Source of the DNA: a virus
Length of the DNA: 27,319 nucleotides
Virus record (IMG/VR): IMGVR_UViG_3300047470_000257
Location: 1 to 27,319 of that record
Strand: one strand, 5' to 3'
A program made the position numbers and the translations under genes. This document shows positions 1 to 7,205 of the stretch, one piece after another. Under the pieces are notes generated by a model, which was not told the DNA's origin, did no database searches, and saw only the letters and a list, made by a program, of their open reading frames with translations. Each line of letters begins with the position of its first letter. The first letter of the stretch is position 1.

Positions 1-84
1 GAACATTCTCCGATGCTCTGAAGGCCGCTAAAATCAAGGGGCGGCACTTTACTTGCGGAAACGAATTTGGTCTGTTTTTCGGCC
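1..84. other. Left edge, prophage end not resolved
   Basis: This stretch lies beyond the 3' end of the leftward integrase gene, where a lambdoid prophage normally has its attachment site. On the plus strand one frame is open from base 3 to a TAG at 93-95, giving about 30 residues that include TFSDALKAAKIKG, and it overlaps the last bases of the integrase gene. This could be the tail of a host or phage gene or chance. No tRNA, direct repeat or other att core can be defined because the other prophage end is outside the window. Confidence 0.3.
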
Positions 85-1152
85 TCATCGGGTAGGCTTT
101 ACGATCTCCCCGACGCGCCGGTAAACCGTCTCGGTGATGCGCTTGTCGGTGTGACCAAGCAGGCGACTTGCATGCCCCAGATCGTCGATTTCGCTGGCCG
201 CCTTTGGTCGAATATCCCTGAACTGAAATAGGCGAATGCTGGCCGCAAGATGGGCATCCTGATTCTCCAATGCTTCCTTGATCGCGGTATTGCGTGCATC
301 GTCAAACCTCAGACGAAGCATCGCTGCGGTCACCCGTCGACCATCCTCGGTGACAATCAGGTATGGGTTCCGGATGGCGCGTGCCTTCCGTTGCTCGAGC
401 AGCCTCTCAATCAGTTCGCCCAGGCCATTGATGACTTCTCCAGCCTCGAGCCGAATGCGTAACTTCTTCGACGTCTTGCCCTGGGCAACTTGTAGGAAGC
501 TGTCGATGACATCCGTGGCGCGCATAGACAGAACATCAGCAGGGCGCTGAGCGGTGAAATAGGCCAAGTCCATGGCATCCTTCAGCTCAGGCGATGCCGC
601 TCCGTACACGGCGTTCCAGATAGTCGCATCGGCGTAGAAGTCGCGGGGCGTTTCTTTATTCTTGCGCACGCCAGAGGCGGGGTTCTCCTTGTCGGTGACC
701 CCCCATTCCCTGGCGATGTTGTAGATGTGTGACAGCAGCGAGATTTCGCGGTTCGCCCGAACCTTACCGGTTCGTTTGTCACGGTACTGAGCGATTGCCT
801 GTGGTGTCACCGCGTTGATCGGCGCATCGCTGAATGCCTTCCTGAGCTGTGTCAGCGAGAGCAGATTGTCCTTCTGGGTTCTCGGCTTCTTGCTGGGGAT
901 GATCTCAGCTTCGTAACGGTCAAACACTTTGCCCAGCAAAGTGTTCTTCGCCGGTACCGGCTTGCAGTCGAGCTTCGCCCATTCAGCTTTGGCGATGTCC
1001 AAATCCCCCCCAAGAGGAATTTCAATCCTCTTCCCCGCGTCATCCTTCCCGTCATAGTAATAACCCACCCACTGCACACCGCTTTTCAGCGTCCTTACCC
1101 GCCGGATCATCCGAGGCGGCAGGTCTCTATTTGCTGCCTTTCTTGGGCGCAT
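85..1152 (-). CDS. int: Tyrosine-recombinase integrase (left end)
   Basis: This 355-residue protein should catalyse site-specific integration and excision of the phage. Residues 70-165 resemble the core-binding SAM-like domain, and 170-355 the catalytic domain. The catalytic set is readable: Arg203 in TAQRPADVL, the box-II segment FRDIRPKAA with Arg315 (the usual His of HxxR is Arg312, a substitution I believe occurs in this subgroup), His334 in LLGHT, and nucleophile Tyr344 in TVYRR. The N-terminus carries an arm-type region with GYYYDGK, as in lambda-type integrases. The start is three bases after the stop of the DUF4224 gene, so the two are probably co-translated from the leftward operon. 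It lies at the outer end of the early arm, the normal int position. Confidence 0.93.
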   Translation of the reverse strand: MRPRKAANRDLPPRMIRRVRTLKSGVQWVGYYYDGKDDAGKRIEIPLGGDLDIAKAEWAKLDCKPVPAKNTLLGKVFDRYEAEIIPSKKPRTQKDNLLSLTQLRKAFSDAPINAVTPQAIAQYRDKRTGKVRANREISLLSHIYNIAREWGVTDKENPASGVRKNKETPRDFYADATIWNAVYGAASPELKDAMDLAYFTAQRPADVLSMRATDVIDSFLQVAQGKTSKKLRIRLEAGEVINGLGELIERLLEQRKARAIRNPYLIVTEDGRRVTAAMLRLRFDDARNTAIKEALENQDAHLAASIRLFQFRDIRPKAASEIDDLGHASRLLGHTDKRITETVYRRVGEIVKPTR

Positions 1153-1155
1153 TCC

Positions 1156-1392
1156 TTACCCCACGCGTGACAAGTCCAGCGACCAGGCTTCGGCCGCAAC
1201 GTTTTCTGCTGATGGTCTGACCCCGGCTAGTTTCATTCGGGCATATACCCGACCGACGACAGGGCGGCGCGCACCGGTCAGCACGTACTTCCAGCCATTT
1301 TGATTGAGCCAACCAAGTTGGCGTGAAGGGAGTTGATAGCCGGTGATAGCCGCCAGCTCTTCATCGGCGAGAGTTTCACTTTGAATTTCCAT
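1156..1392 (-). CDS. DUF4224 protein, probable excisionase
   Basis: This 78-residue protein begins with the DUF4224 signature: TLADEELAAITGY at residues 7-19, followed by QLGWLNQNGW. The family is typically found directly upstream of integrase genes in phages of pseudomonads and related bacteria. A role as excisionase or recombination directionality factor is inferred from that position rather than shown. Its C-terminal half, with GARRPVVGRVYARMKLAG, is basic and could bind DNA. The stop is three bases before the integrase start, indicating one transcript. The assignment to the family is strong; the biochemical role is an inference. Confidence 0.8.
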   Translation of the reverse strand: MEIQSETLADEELAAITGYQLPSRQLGWLNQNGWKYVLTGARRPVVGRVYARMKLAGVRPSAENVAAEAWSLDLSRVG

Positions 1393-1433
1393 GATGCTGC
1401 TCCGTTCCGCGCGTGGCGGCAGAAGGTGGTGGA

Positions 1434-2159
1434 TTAGACGGCCATCTCGGCCTGGGTTTCTCGTTGCCAGATGGGTGAACTGTTGTGCGCTTCGATGCGA
1501 TCCGCTATGACGTTGGCGCGCTGGCCGGCGGTAGGCGGGGCGTACATTCCGAAACGGCTGATGCTGCCGCCGTTGACCGCTGCGTTTGTGGAGTCAGCCG
1601 AGGAGAATGGCAGGTGCTGGAAGATCGCTGGGTCGAGCATGCGCAGACCGTGAAGGCGGCAAGCGGGCCGACCTTGGTCGTCGCAGATGGCGTCCATCGC
1701 TGAGCCGATACGCTTCCACCATGCTGACGTTCCTGGGCTCGCCCACTGGCCGGAGCTGCCAATTGCCACCGTTGGCCAGTCAGCAGCCAGGCGAGCAAGA
1801 CGCTCGAGCGATTCATGCAGATGCCAAACCGGTACTCCGCGCAACTCCGCCGGCCATGCCGTCAGCAGTGCGTCGTTCGCGGCTTCGTCCCCATCGATGA
1901 CGTCGGGGATCAGCGCCCAATCGAAACCCGGGTGCCTGTGCCATTGCTCAACCCAACGGGTGTATCCGTCGACGTCAAGCTTGCCGCCTTTCTTCCAGAC
2001 CGAAAATGCACCGTTGTCGAAGACGAACGACCGGCAAACGTCGGCGACGATGCCCATGTCGTCTTGGCGCGGGAACGGCACGAGGGCGTGCCGGCCGGCA
2101 AGGAACCGTGCACCGTCTTGTCGAGTTCCTCCGATTGGCGTGCCGTGATACGCAATCAT
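1434..2159 (-). CDS. TGT/DpdA-like TIM-barrel protein (candidate)
   Basis: This 241-residue protein has the order of motifs that I associate with phage DpdA and tRNA-guanine transglycosylase-like barrels: FDNGAFSVW around Asp48, an IPDVIDGD strand near 84-91, VPVWHLHE at 109-116, TVAIGSSG at 130-137, LHGLRML at 169-175, and SSADSTN at 186-192 with Asp189. Such enzymes exchange guanine for a 7-deazaguanine base in tRNA or, for DpdA, in DNA. No Cys-rich zinc site of bacterial TGT is visible. No preQ0 synthesis gene lies in the window, so any substrate would have to come from the host queuosine pathway. It overlaps the preceding 89-residue gene by ATGA, so they are probably translationally coupled. 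The superfamily call is moderate; an unrelated TIM-barrel remains possible. Confidence 0.5.
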   Translation of the reverse strand: MIAYHGTPIGGTRQDGARFLAGRHALVPFPRQDDMGIVADVCRSFVFDNGAFSVWKKGGKLDVDGYTRWVEQWHRHPGFDWALIPDVIDGDEAANDALLTAWPAELRGVPVWHLHESLERLARLAADWPTVAIGSSGQWASPGTSAWWKRIGSAMDAICDDQGRPACRLHGLRMLDPAIFQHLPFSSADSTNAAVNGGSISRFGMYAPPTAGQRANVIADRIEAHNSSPIWQRETQAEMAV

Positions 2160-2425
2160 CCACTGAGCCTCATTGTTTCGATCTCGACGCCCTGGTGGGT
2201 GGCGATGATTGTTTGATTACCACCCAGCGCTTCAGACAGGCGATCGGCAATCTGTTCGTGCCAGCCTTTCTTGATGATCGCCGTCGCGGCCTTGATGTGT
2301 TCAACGTGGATCATCTTCGACGACCGAACCTCCAGCTGGTAGATGATCATTTCGCCGTCGGCTGGGCAGACGGCTGCGAAGGGGTGTCGGTAAATATTCA
2401 CGCGCAGTCCTCGCCCGCCGTTCAC
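2156..2425 (-). CDS. Unknown 89-aa protein, coupled to the DpdA-like gene
   Basis: I do not recognise this family. The protein is compact, starts with MNGGRGLRVNIYRHPFAAV and contains an alternating hydrophobic segment (EMIIYQLEVRSSKMIHVEHI) that looks like two beta strands, then a helix (IKKGWHEQIADRLSEALGG) and a final strand (QTIIATHQGVEIETM). An alpha/beta fold is likely. Its TGA overlaps the ATG of the TGT-like gene (ATGA), a common sign of coupled translation and joint function. It could be a partner or substrate-handling subunit of that protein, but this rests only on the arrangement. A shorter start at the internal methionine of EMIIY would lose conserved-looking sequence, so the first ATG is preferred. 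Confidence 0.7.
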   Translation of the reverse strand: MNGGRGLRVNIYRHPFAAVCPADGEMIIYQLEVRSSKMIHVEHIKAATAIIKKGWHEQIADRLSEALGGNQTIIATHQGVEIETMRLSG

Positions 2426-2565
2426 TGGCAGGCTGGTAGGTGGATTGTGGAAATCAGATGAGGGGCGGGAGGAAGGTTGAGTGGTTGGACTATGGTCTAC
2501 TCGTTCGTCTCGCCAGTTGCGTAACTCGCAGCTCCCCTTCCTGAAGTGACTGGTGGGGCGAACCC

Positions 2566-2622
2566 TCAGGTTCGAAGCCCCTTGCAGCAGTACACGTAGA
2601 CGAACCCGGCGAGGGCGATCAT
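2566..2622 (-). CDS. Possible 18-aa hydrophobic peptide
   Basis: A very short frame, MIALAGFVYVYCCKGLRT, starts with an ATG that overlaps the TGA of the ASCH-like gene (ATGA). It is hydrophobic with two cysteines and a basic end, so it could be a single-span membrane peptide. Only the coupling supports it. The rest of the 2426-2565 spacer shows nothing else that I can call. Confidence 0.25.
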   Translation of the reverse strand: MIALAGFVYVYCCKGLRT

Positions 2623-3290
2623 GGTGTCACCCGCTTGAATTCGACGACCCAGACCCATGGATTGGCGCTCCAATCACCGCCAACAGAATCCCAAAGGCCC
2701 GCAAAGGCCTTTGCTGCCGTCGTCTGCAAGCCGGTCTTCCCATCGTCAGGCCCGACCATATAGCCGGTGCAAATCGGCCAGCCGTCATCGGGTCGGAAAG
2801 CTACGCCGACGATGCCTTCGGCAATTGCCTGCGCTTCGCTGATGTCCTGCAACCGCTCGACGCGCACTTCGGTGATCTCCAGCAGGATGCGGCCGGAGTG
2901 CCTGTGCATGTGAATGCTTGGCTTCCACTTCACTGGGTACTCTTGACCCTCTGCCGACTTGCAGTAGATGGCGTCTGGGTTGGTGGCGCGATATACGATG
3001 TGTTCGCCGGTACAGCCCCCGTAGTGCCGGATCTGTAAGCCCCAGGACTCGCGCACCCACAGCCGGTCGCCGGGCTTGCCGAATGGGCAGCAATGCTTGG
3101 AGAAGTTGCGGGCAGTCTCGCGATCGTCAGTGCCGCATCCGAACTGGTGGCCTTCCCACGAAAAGCCAGAGTCTTCGGTTAGCACTGGCTGCGGATTCAC
3201 CGCCCTTCGCGTGACCGTCTTCCGGCCTTCCAGGATGGCGCGCACCATCGGGGCCGAGAACACGATCGGCCGTTCCTTTATCTCAGACAT
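2619..3290 (-). CDS. ASCH/PUA-like phage protein
   Basis: The 223-residue protein starts MSEIKERPIVFSAPMVRAIL and has EGRKTVTRRAV at residues 21-31, the start pattern of phage proteins with an ASCH (PUA-like) fold that are sometimes annotated as morphogenetic proteins. Further along come PGDRLWVRESWG (72-83) and ITEVRVERLQDISEAQA near 138-154. The last is the typical ASCH ending, where a strand is followed by a helix. ASCH domains are thought to bind RNA or nucleotides, but the biochemical role of this subgroup is unknown to me. The C-terminus (NPWVWVVEFKRV) closes the barrel. A good ribosome site (AAGGA) precedes the ATG. Two palindromes lie in its leader and may control it. Confidence 0.7.
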   Translation of the reverse strand: MSEIKERPIVFSAPMVRAILEGRKTVTRRAVNPQPVLTEDSGFSWEGHQFGCGTDDRETARNFSKHCCPFGKPGDRLWVRESWGLQIRHYGGCTGEHIVYRATNPDAIYCKSAEGQEYPVKWKPSIHMHRHSGRILLEITEVRVERLQDISEAQAIAEGIVGVAFRPDDGWPICTGYMVGPDDGKTGLQTTAAKAFAGLWDSVGGDWSANPWVWVVEFKRVTP

Positions 3291-3301
3291 GCGGATTCCT
3301 T

Positions 3302-3315
3302 GCCGCTATAGCGGC
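3302..3315. promoter_or_regulatory. 14-bp perfect palindrome in leader
   Basis: GCCGCTATAGCGGC is an exact palindrome that ends 12 bases upstream of the start codon of the ASCH-like gene, just before its ribosome site. In RNA it could form a small hairpin; in DNA it could be an operator. The central TATAGC could also serve as a weak -10 element. No function can be assigned. Confidence 0.4.
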
Positions 3316-3349
3316 TGACTTTGAAGGGGGAGGGAGTTACAGCTCGGCT

Positions 3350-3367
3350 GGAGTACAGATGTACTCC
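3350..3367. promoter_or_regulatory. LexA2-like palindrome GGAGTACA-N2-TGTACTCC
   Basis: The 18-bp palindrome can be written AGTAC-AGAT-GTACT, which closely resembles the AGTAC-N4-GTGCT box of LexA2 described in P. putida. It lies at the end of the 248-aa gene and upstream of the ASCH-like gene. A second AGTAC-N4-GTACT site occurs at 11277-11292. The alternative is a simple RNA hairpin at a gene junction. Confidence 0.4.
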
Positions 3368-4113
3368 TATCGGGGTTCTGCAAATTCGGTCAGCGTTTCG
3401 CCCTGGTCCTGCAGTTCCCGGTGATCAGGTTTGGCCCAGATAGCGATCACCTTGCGACCATCGCCCTTGTAGCTCGACAGCCACGGGCCTTCCATGCGCT
3501 CGTACGAAATGCTGAGCGGGCATGAGCGAACCTGCTTGCCATCCTTGAAGTCCGGAATGCGCAGCATTGCGTGGGTTTCAAGATCCGGGTCCAGGGTCTG
3601 GAGTTGCCGAATCAATTGGCGCACCGTCTTCGGCGCGGCCCAATTCACTGGCTCGCGCTTGTGCTTGGTCAACTCATCAATCCGCTGATCCGCTGCGTTC
3701 AGGCGCAGCTGCAGGGCGTCACGCTCGGCCTGTAACCGGATGACGTGGGCACGGTCTACCAGCTCAGTTCCTACGGGAAGCCGGTCAATTCCCGGCCGAT
3801 GCTCTACAACTGTTTCCTTGAAGTGCTCGCCTTCCTCATTGATCACGGCGACCACTTCAGGAAGCCTGCCAGCGACACCGTTCACACGCTGCTCGATCAT
3901 GTACCAGGCCGGCTCGTATTCGGGCCAGTCGCTCTCGATCACCAGGTACTGGCGTTGCGGGATGCGTACGTGATGTTCGTTCAGGCGATGAAGCGCCGCC
4001 ATGAATTGCTCCCGCACATCGTCACGCCAGAAGTTGTCGACGTCGCTGCGCTTGATGACGATGTAGCGGTCTTCACGCTGCATCGGCTCGGCCGGTTTGT
4101 TTTCTGTGGGCAT
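3367..4113 (-). CDS. Unknown 248-aa phage protein, coiled coil
   Basis: No enzyme domain is recognised. The N-terminal part (residues 14-55) contains DRYIVIKRSDVDNFW and QFMAALHRLNEHH, a module that I associate with early proteins of Pseudomonas and enteric phages. The middle has QYLVIESDWPEYEPAWYMIE. Residues around 120-150 (RLQAERDALQLRLNAADQRIDELTK region) form a coiled coil. The C-terminal 90 residues carry KTVRQLIRQLQTLDPDLETH, which looks like a separate small module, so this is probably a fusion of short phage domains. The start at 4113 is chosen because GAGG lies at the right distance; a longer version from 4254 would run into the divergent gene. It is the first leftward gene after the membrane cassette. 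Confidence 0.75.
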   Translation of the reverse strand: MPTENKPAEPMQREDRYIVIKRSDVDNFWRDDVREQFMAALHRLNEHHVRIPQRQYLVIESDWPEYEPAWYMIEQRVNGVAGRLPEVVAVINEEGEHFKETVVEHRPGIDRLPVGTELVDRAHVIRLQAERDALQLRLNAADQRIDELTKHKREPVNWAAPKTVRQLIRQLQTLDPDLETHAMLRIPDFKDGKQVRSCPLSISYERMEGPWLSSYKGDGRKVIAIWAKPDHRELQDQGETLTEFAEPR

Positions 4114-4183
4114 TGAGCGTCCTCGCGTTAACCGTTGCCGGCCTGATAGCATGAGTGTGACAAGTTGATAAAATGAGTTATTT

Positions 4184-4879
4184 ATGAAAGATAAATTTGT
4201 TTGGCTAGGTTGCTTTTTGTTGTTTTTGGTAGGTGTTGTGTTTGGAAGGCTCACCTTTCCCAGCGATTTTTTTAAAGTAGGAAATGTTCACGACCTTTTT
4301 GATATGTTTGGTTTGCTTGCAACTGTTTGTGCAATATTCGTAGCGTTAGTAGGATTGAATACATGGAGAGAGCAAGCAAAGGCTTCTGCAGATCATGAGT
4401 TGGCCGCCGAGTTAATAGTTGCATTGCGCCAATATCAGCAAGAAATTATTAAGTGTTGGTATTATGCTGAATCTTCCGTCGCTCAGATTAAAAACAATAC
4501 TTGGATAGGCAGCGGTGGTAGAGATAGCTATCTGGTAGATATCTATGAAAGGAGACTTAAGGATATGCAAGTTTCAAGGGTTGCACTTGAATCTCTTGAA
4601 TTGAAGTGCGCCGAGTTGTGGGGTGGTATCTTCGACTCAGGATTGAAGAAAGGTTATCAGGTAGAGGTTACATTTTGCTCATTCATAAATAGCTACTTGA
4701 CGCTATTAATAAGTGGGACGTTTGATCCAATTAAGGAAGGCATATCTGAAAGGGCATTGGCCCACTGGAAAGCTTTAATTGAGCGAGGCCTAGTGGACGA
4801 ACAGTCAGTGACGGAGTTTGTCGAGGGTCTATATTCGGATTTTCGGCTGCAACTCCGCCGGAAAATGATCACGGTTTAA
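4184..4879 (+). CDS. Membrane protein of opposite-strand cassette, gene 1
   Basis: This 231-residue protein has two predicted membrane spans, about residues 5-22 (FVWLGCFLLFLVGVVFG) and 40-59 (FGLLATVCAIFVALVGL), followed by NTWREQAKASADHELAAELI and a long, mostly helical cytoplasmic part. The layout of two N-terminal spans followed by WREQ and a helical domain recurs in membrane proteins of unknown function on mobile elements. The gene points against the surrounding early operon and is much richer in AT than its neighbours, signs of recent acquisition as a lysogenic-conversion (moron) gene. There is no good ribosome site before the ATG, so the start is uncertain. TAAAAT at 4169-4174 could be a -10 element, but no good -35 is seen. 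Superinfection exclusion is a reasonable guess but unsupported. Confidence 0.8.
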   Translation: MKDKFVWLGCFLLFLVGVVFGRLTFPSDFFKVGNVHDLFDMFGLLATVCAIFVALVGLNTWREQAKASADHELAAELIVALRQYQQEIIKCWYYAESSVAQIKNNTWIGSGGRDSYLVDIYERRLKDMQVSRVALESLELKCAELWGGIFDSGLKKGYQVEVTFCSFINSYLTLLISGTFDPIKEGISERALAHWKALIERGLVDEQSVTEFVEGLYSDFRLQLRRKMITV

Positions 4880-4913
4880 TTCGGCCCGGCATGGAGCCGG
4901 ATCAGGGGAATGA

Positions 4914-5411
4914 ATGCAAAAAAAGTTAGGTCTTGCCGTGCGCGCAGGCTTCGCACTGTTGGCGGTAACTGTCATCGCACTTCCCATAGCATTGCTCGCA
5001 AAGGCAATTACGTTTGGGACGTTCAGTGCAATTGCAGTTGTTTGGCTGTTGGTGTCTGCCGTCCTGATCTTAAACGACAGCATCACTGAGATTACGATTT
5101 GGAAGGCTTCAATCAAACGGGATGCAACTGCTACACGGGCTGCTCGCGAAGAGGTCGAGGCTATTCGTGATCAATTGCGGAAAATATCGGCCGCCTCGGT
5201 CGAAAACACTTACATAATTTCGGGTGAGTTATTGTTGCTGACGCAAAGGCTGTTTGGCGCCCAAGACGTGATGAATATTAAACAAAGCCCCGGAATGCTC
5301 AGGCTCATTCAAAATATGAATGATGTTTGGAAATTCGTTGAGCCTGACGAGGTTAAAGCGGAGCAACTGAGAAAACATATAAGGAAAGAACTCGGAATGC
5401 CGGACGAGTAA
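4914..5411 (+). CDS. Membrane/coiled-coil protein of cassette, gene 2
   Basis: The 165-residue product has two adjacent membrane spans, about residues 8-29 (AVRAGFALLAVTVIALPIAL) and 34-55 (FGTFSAIAVVWLLVSAVLIL), then a charged coiled coil around 65-92 (KRDATATRAAREEVEAIRDQ) and a helical tail. A ribosome site (AGGGGA) precedes the ATG. It follows gene 1 by 34 bases in the same direction and ends at a terminator-like hairpin, so the two form a self-contained bicistronic unit inserted in the left arm. Both are membrane proteins with cytoplasmic helical domains and may act as a complex at the inner membrane. No family is recognised. Confidence 0.8.
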   Translation: MQKKLGLAVRAGFALLAVTVIALPIALLAKAITFGTFSAIAVVWLLVSAVLILNDSITEITIWKASIKRDATATRAAREEVEAIRDQLRKISAASVENTYIISGELLLLTQRLFGAQDVMNIKQSPGMLRLIQNMNDVWKFVEPDEVKAEQLRKHIRKELGMPDE

Positions 5412-5421
5412 TTTGATATGC

Positions 5422-5451
5422 CGGATCCTGCCGAATTTTCAACAGGATCCG
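5422..5451. terminator. Hairpin between convergent genes
   Basis: CGGATCCTG at 5422-5430 pairs perfectly with CAGGATCCG at 5443-5451, with a 12-nt loop. It lies between the end of the membrane cassette and the end of the leftward DUF2303 gene. There is no strong T-run on either side, so it is a terminator-like hairpin rather than a textbook one. Confidence 0.5.
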
Positions 5452-5462
5452 CCTTGCAATGC

Positions 5463-6278
5463 TTACTTCGGATCGAACGCCCCGAGGGAGAGATAGGCGT
5501 TAGAGCCGATTTTGTCCTGGAGGACCGCCTTGAATTCCTGTGCGATATCCTCGCGCTGGACCTCTTCTCCAACCCAGCGCAGCTTTAGCGCCGGCTGTGC
5601 ACCGCTTGTAATTACGGAAATCCTCAAGTTTATCTGCTGCTCGGTGAGTCCCTCGTATGGGATCGTGCTGAACATAAGCGCGACCGGGAGAGTTTCTTTG
5701 CTGCGCGCTTCGATCTGGTCCATCGCGCTTCGGCTGGCGCCTGTCTCGCAAACGGTGTTCTCCGATTCGCTAGTCGCCTTGACTGTGATTGTGCGTACAG
5801 CTGCGATGGCCCGGGCGACAGGAACTTCCTTTCCTTCGTCATCTACTGGGGTCAGGTACTGATGCCAGTCTTCGATCCAGTCGCTCAGATCTTTCTGAGA
5901 CATCGCACGCCCGCCGATTGTCTGCGCAGCTTTGTAGCCGGCAGAGGCCTTCAGTCGCAGCACTGCGCGGTCATCGGCGTGGCCTGGCGCTTCATCAGTG
6001 CCGAGGTTGAACAACAGCGTGCAGGTCATTTCGTCCTGGTCAATGAAGCCCTTGGCGTTCTTCACGGCCCGATCAGCAACATAGGCGCTGAAGTCAGCCA
6101 GCGAATGAGTGGAGTAGATGCCACGGAAACGGCTGCGGCCGGCTTGCCATTTTTCCAGAGTGACAACTTGGCAACCTTCGGGAAGCACGATGGTAGGCGT
6201 TTGGGTGGCCAGCGCTTTGCCACTCGCTTCTAGCGCAGTGTCGGTGATGAGCTGGATCGCTTCTTTGGTCAGAGACAT
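5463..6278 (-). CDS. DUF2303 family (YfdQ-like) protein
   Basis: The 271-residue protein matches the YfdQ/DUF2303 family of lambdoid prophages (E. coli CPS-53 yfdQ). Supporting segments are VVTLEKWQAGRSRFRGIYST (38-57), DFSAYVADRA (62-71), a strand CTLLFNLG (86-93), and SQKDLSDWIEDWHQYL near 127-142. Length agrees with the family. Its function is not known; members lie in early operons near recombination or nuclease-inhibitor genes. A good ribosome site (AGGAA) precedes the ATG. The neighbour upstream (115 aa) is its usual small companion. It is the last gene before the inserted membrane cassette. Confidence 0.85.
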   Translation of the reverse strand: MSLTKEAIQLITDTALEASGKALATQTPTIVLPEGCQVVTLEKWQAGRSRFRGIYSTHSLADFSAYVADRAVKNAKGFIDQDEMTCTLLFNLGTDEAPGHADDRAVLRLKASAGYKAAQTIGGRAMSQKDLSDWIEDWHQYLTPVDDEGKEVPVARAIAAVRTITVKATSESENTVCETGASRSAMDQIEARSKETLPVALMFSTIPYEGLTEQQINLRISVITSGAQPALKLRWVGEEVQREDIAQEFKAVLQDKIGSNAYLSLGAFDPK

Positions 6279-6304
6279 TGTTCGGTTCCTTGATGGTCGG
6301 GCGG

Positions 6305-6652
6305 TTAGGTGCGGGGAGTGATAGGGGCTTGTTCACGGCTGAAGAGCTGATCGTGCTTCTCCGCGAAGAGAGTGATCTTGCCGCCGGAGCCGACATGCAT
6401 TGGTGTGTCTAGGCTGGTGTTCTCGCTGCGGGTACCGCGCTTGGTGGGCACCTTGTAGTCGAGCTTGTGCTTTATCTTCACCTGGCTGGATTCGCCGATC
6501 TGGCTGAAGTCCAGGGTGATCACCAGCTTTCCGGCCTTGCCATGGTCAACAACCCCGGAGGCTACTTCGGAAAGGGCGTGGCCGATTTGGCTGGCGAATG
6601 CGCCGCCGTTGAGCTCTTCGAGGAACTCGGCGGTATCGGTTGGGGTTGGCAT
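6305..6652 (-). CDS. Small companion of DUF2303
   Basis: This 115-residue protein of unknown function has an N-terminal helix (TDTAEFLEELNGGAFASQIGHALSE region) followed by beta strands (GKLVITLDFSQIGESSQVKIKHKLDYKVP region) and ends in a proline-rich tail. I believe proteins of this type sit next to DUF2303 in many lambdoid prophages, which suggests a shared role, but no biochemical activity is known to me. GGAG lies eight bases before the ATG. The stop is 26 bases before the DUF2303 start. The alternative reading of the spacer upstream (6562-6747) overlaps this gene out of frame and is not preferred. Confidence 0.75.
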   Translation of the reverse strand: MPTPTDTAEFLEELNGGAFASQIGHALSEVASGVVDHGKAGKLVITLDFSQIGESSQVKIKHKLDYKVPTKRGTRSENTSLDTPMHVGSGGKITLFAEKHDQLFSREQAPITPRT

Positions 6653-6743
6653 GGCTGTTTCTCCGGAAGGGCCGACAGGCCGCTGGGTGGAAGTTTGAAT
6701 TGCGATTGACGAAGGCGCTGGCGCACCTGGTTGTTGATGCGTC

Positions 6744-7205
6744 TCATGCTGCGACCTTCACCTGTTGCCAGGCCCCAGCGGCATAGAACAACTTCGCGGC
6801 TTGGGCCTCTTCGAGCGATACCTCCGCGGGAACTGCGATCCAGCCAGACGCCACCAAGTGGTTTGGGTTGCAGCTGTTCCGCAGCTCCAGGTAGTAATGC
6901 TCGATGGCATCCGTCAGGCGCTCGACCTTGTAGATGCCCTCCGGCGAGATCTCCACCGACTTGACGTACTCAACACCGCGCTCGTCTCGACACATGGCGC
7001 TGATGTAGATCGTCCATCGGTAGGAGAAGTCGAAAAGAGCGTTGGCAATCGCCAAGCTCCTGATCTGCCGGCAGCTCTTCCAGTTCGCCATGATCTGCGC
7101 GCCGCTGGGGTCGATGTTCACGACTGCGACGTGGTTCGTCCTGAGCAACGCCCGGCAACTGCGTTCGGCCCGGGCGAAACCGTTGTTCGCCTTGCGCTTG
7201 CTCAT
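6744..7205 (-). CDS. Unknown 153-aa early protein
   Basis: No family is recognised. The N-terminus is basic with Arg/Lys-rich MSKRKANNGFARAERSCRAL. The middle consists of alternating strands (TIYISAMCRDERGVEYVKSV) and the C-terminus has VSLEEAQAAKLFYAAGAW, where an acidic helix precedes a strand. A small DNA- or RNA-binding protein is possible. The ATG overlaps the stop of the 77-aa gene (ATGA), so this gene is translated as part of a run of three coupled genes (7794 to 6744). Confidence 0.75.
   Translation of the reverse strand: MSKRKANNGFARAERSCRALLRTNHVAVVNIDPSGAQIMANWKSCRQIRSLAIANALFDFSYRWTIYISAMCRDERGVEYVKSVEISPEGIYKVERLTDAIEHYYLELRNSCNPNHLVASGWIAVPAEVSLEEAQAAKLFYAAGAWQQVKVAA

Noticed and set aside
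1687-2216. Open frames of 130-150 aa on the plus strand
   Set aside because: Antisense to the TGT-like gene, with basic low-quality composition and no ribosome sites.
6562-6747. 61-aa minus frame starting in ATGA overlap with the 153-aa gene
   Set aside because: The overlap at its start is attractive, but the frame runs 91 bases into the DUF2303 companion gene out of frame and has a proline/serine-rich tail. The companion has its own ribosome site.
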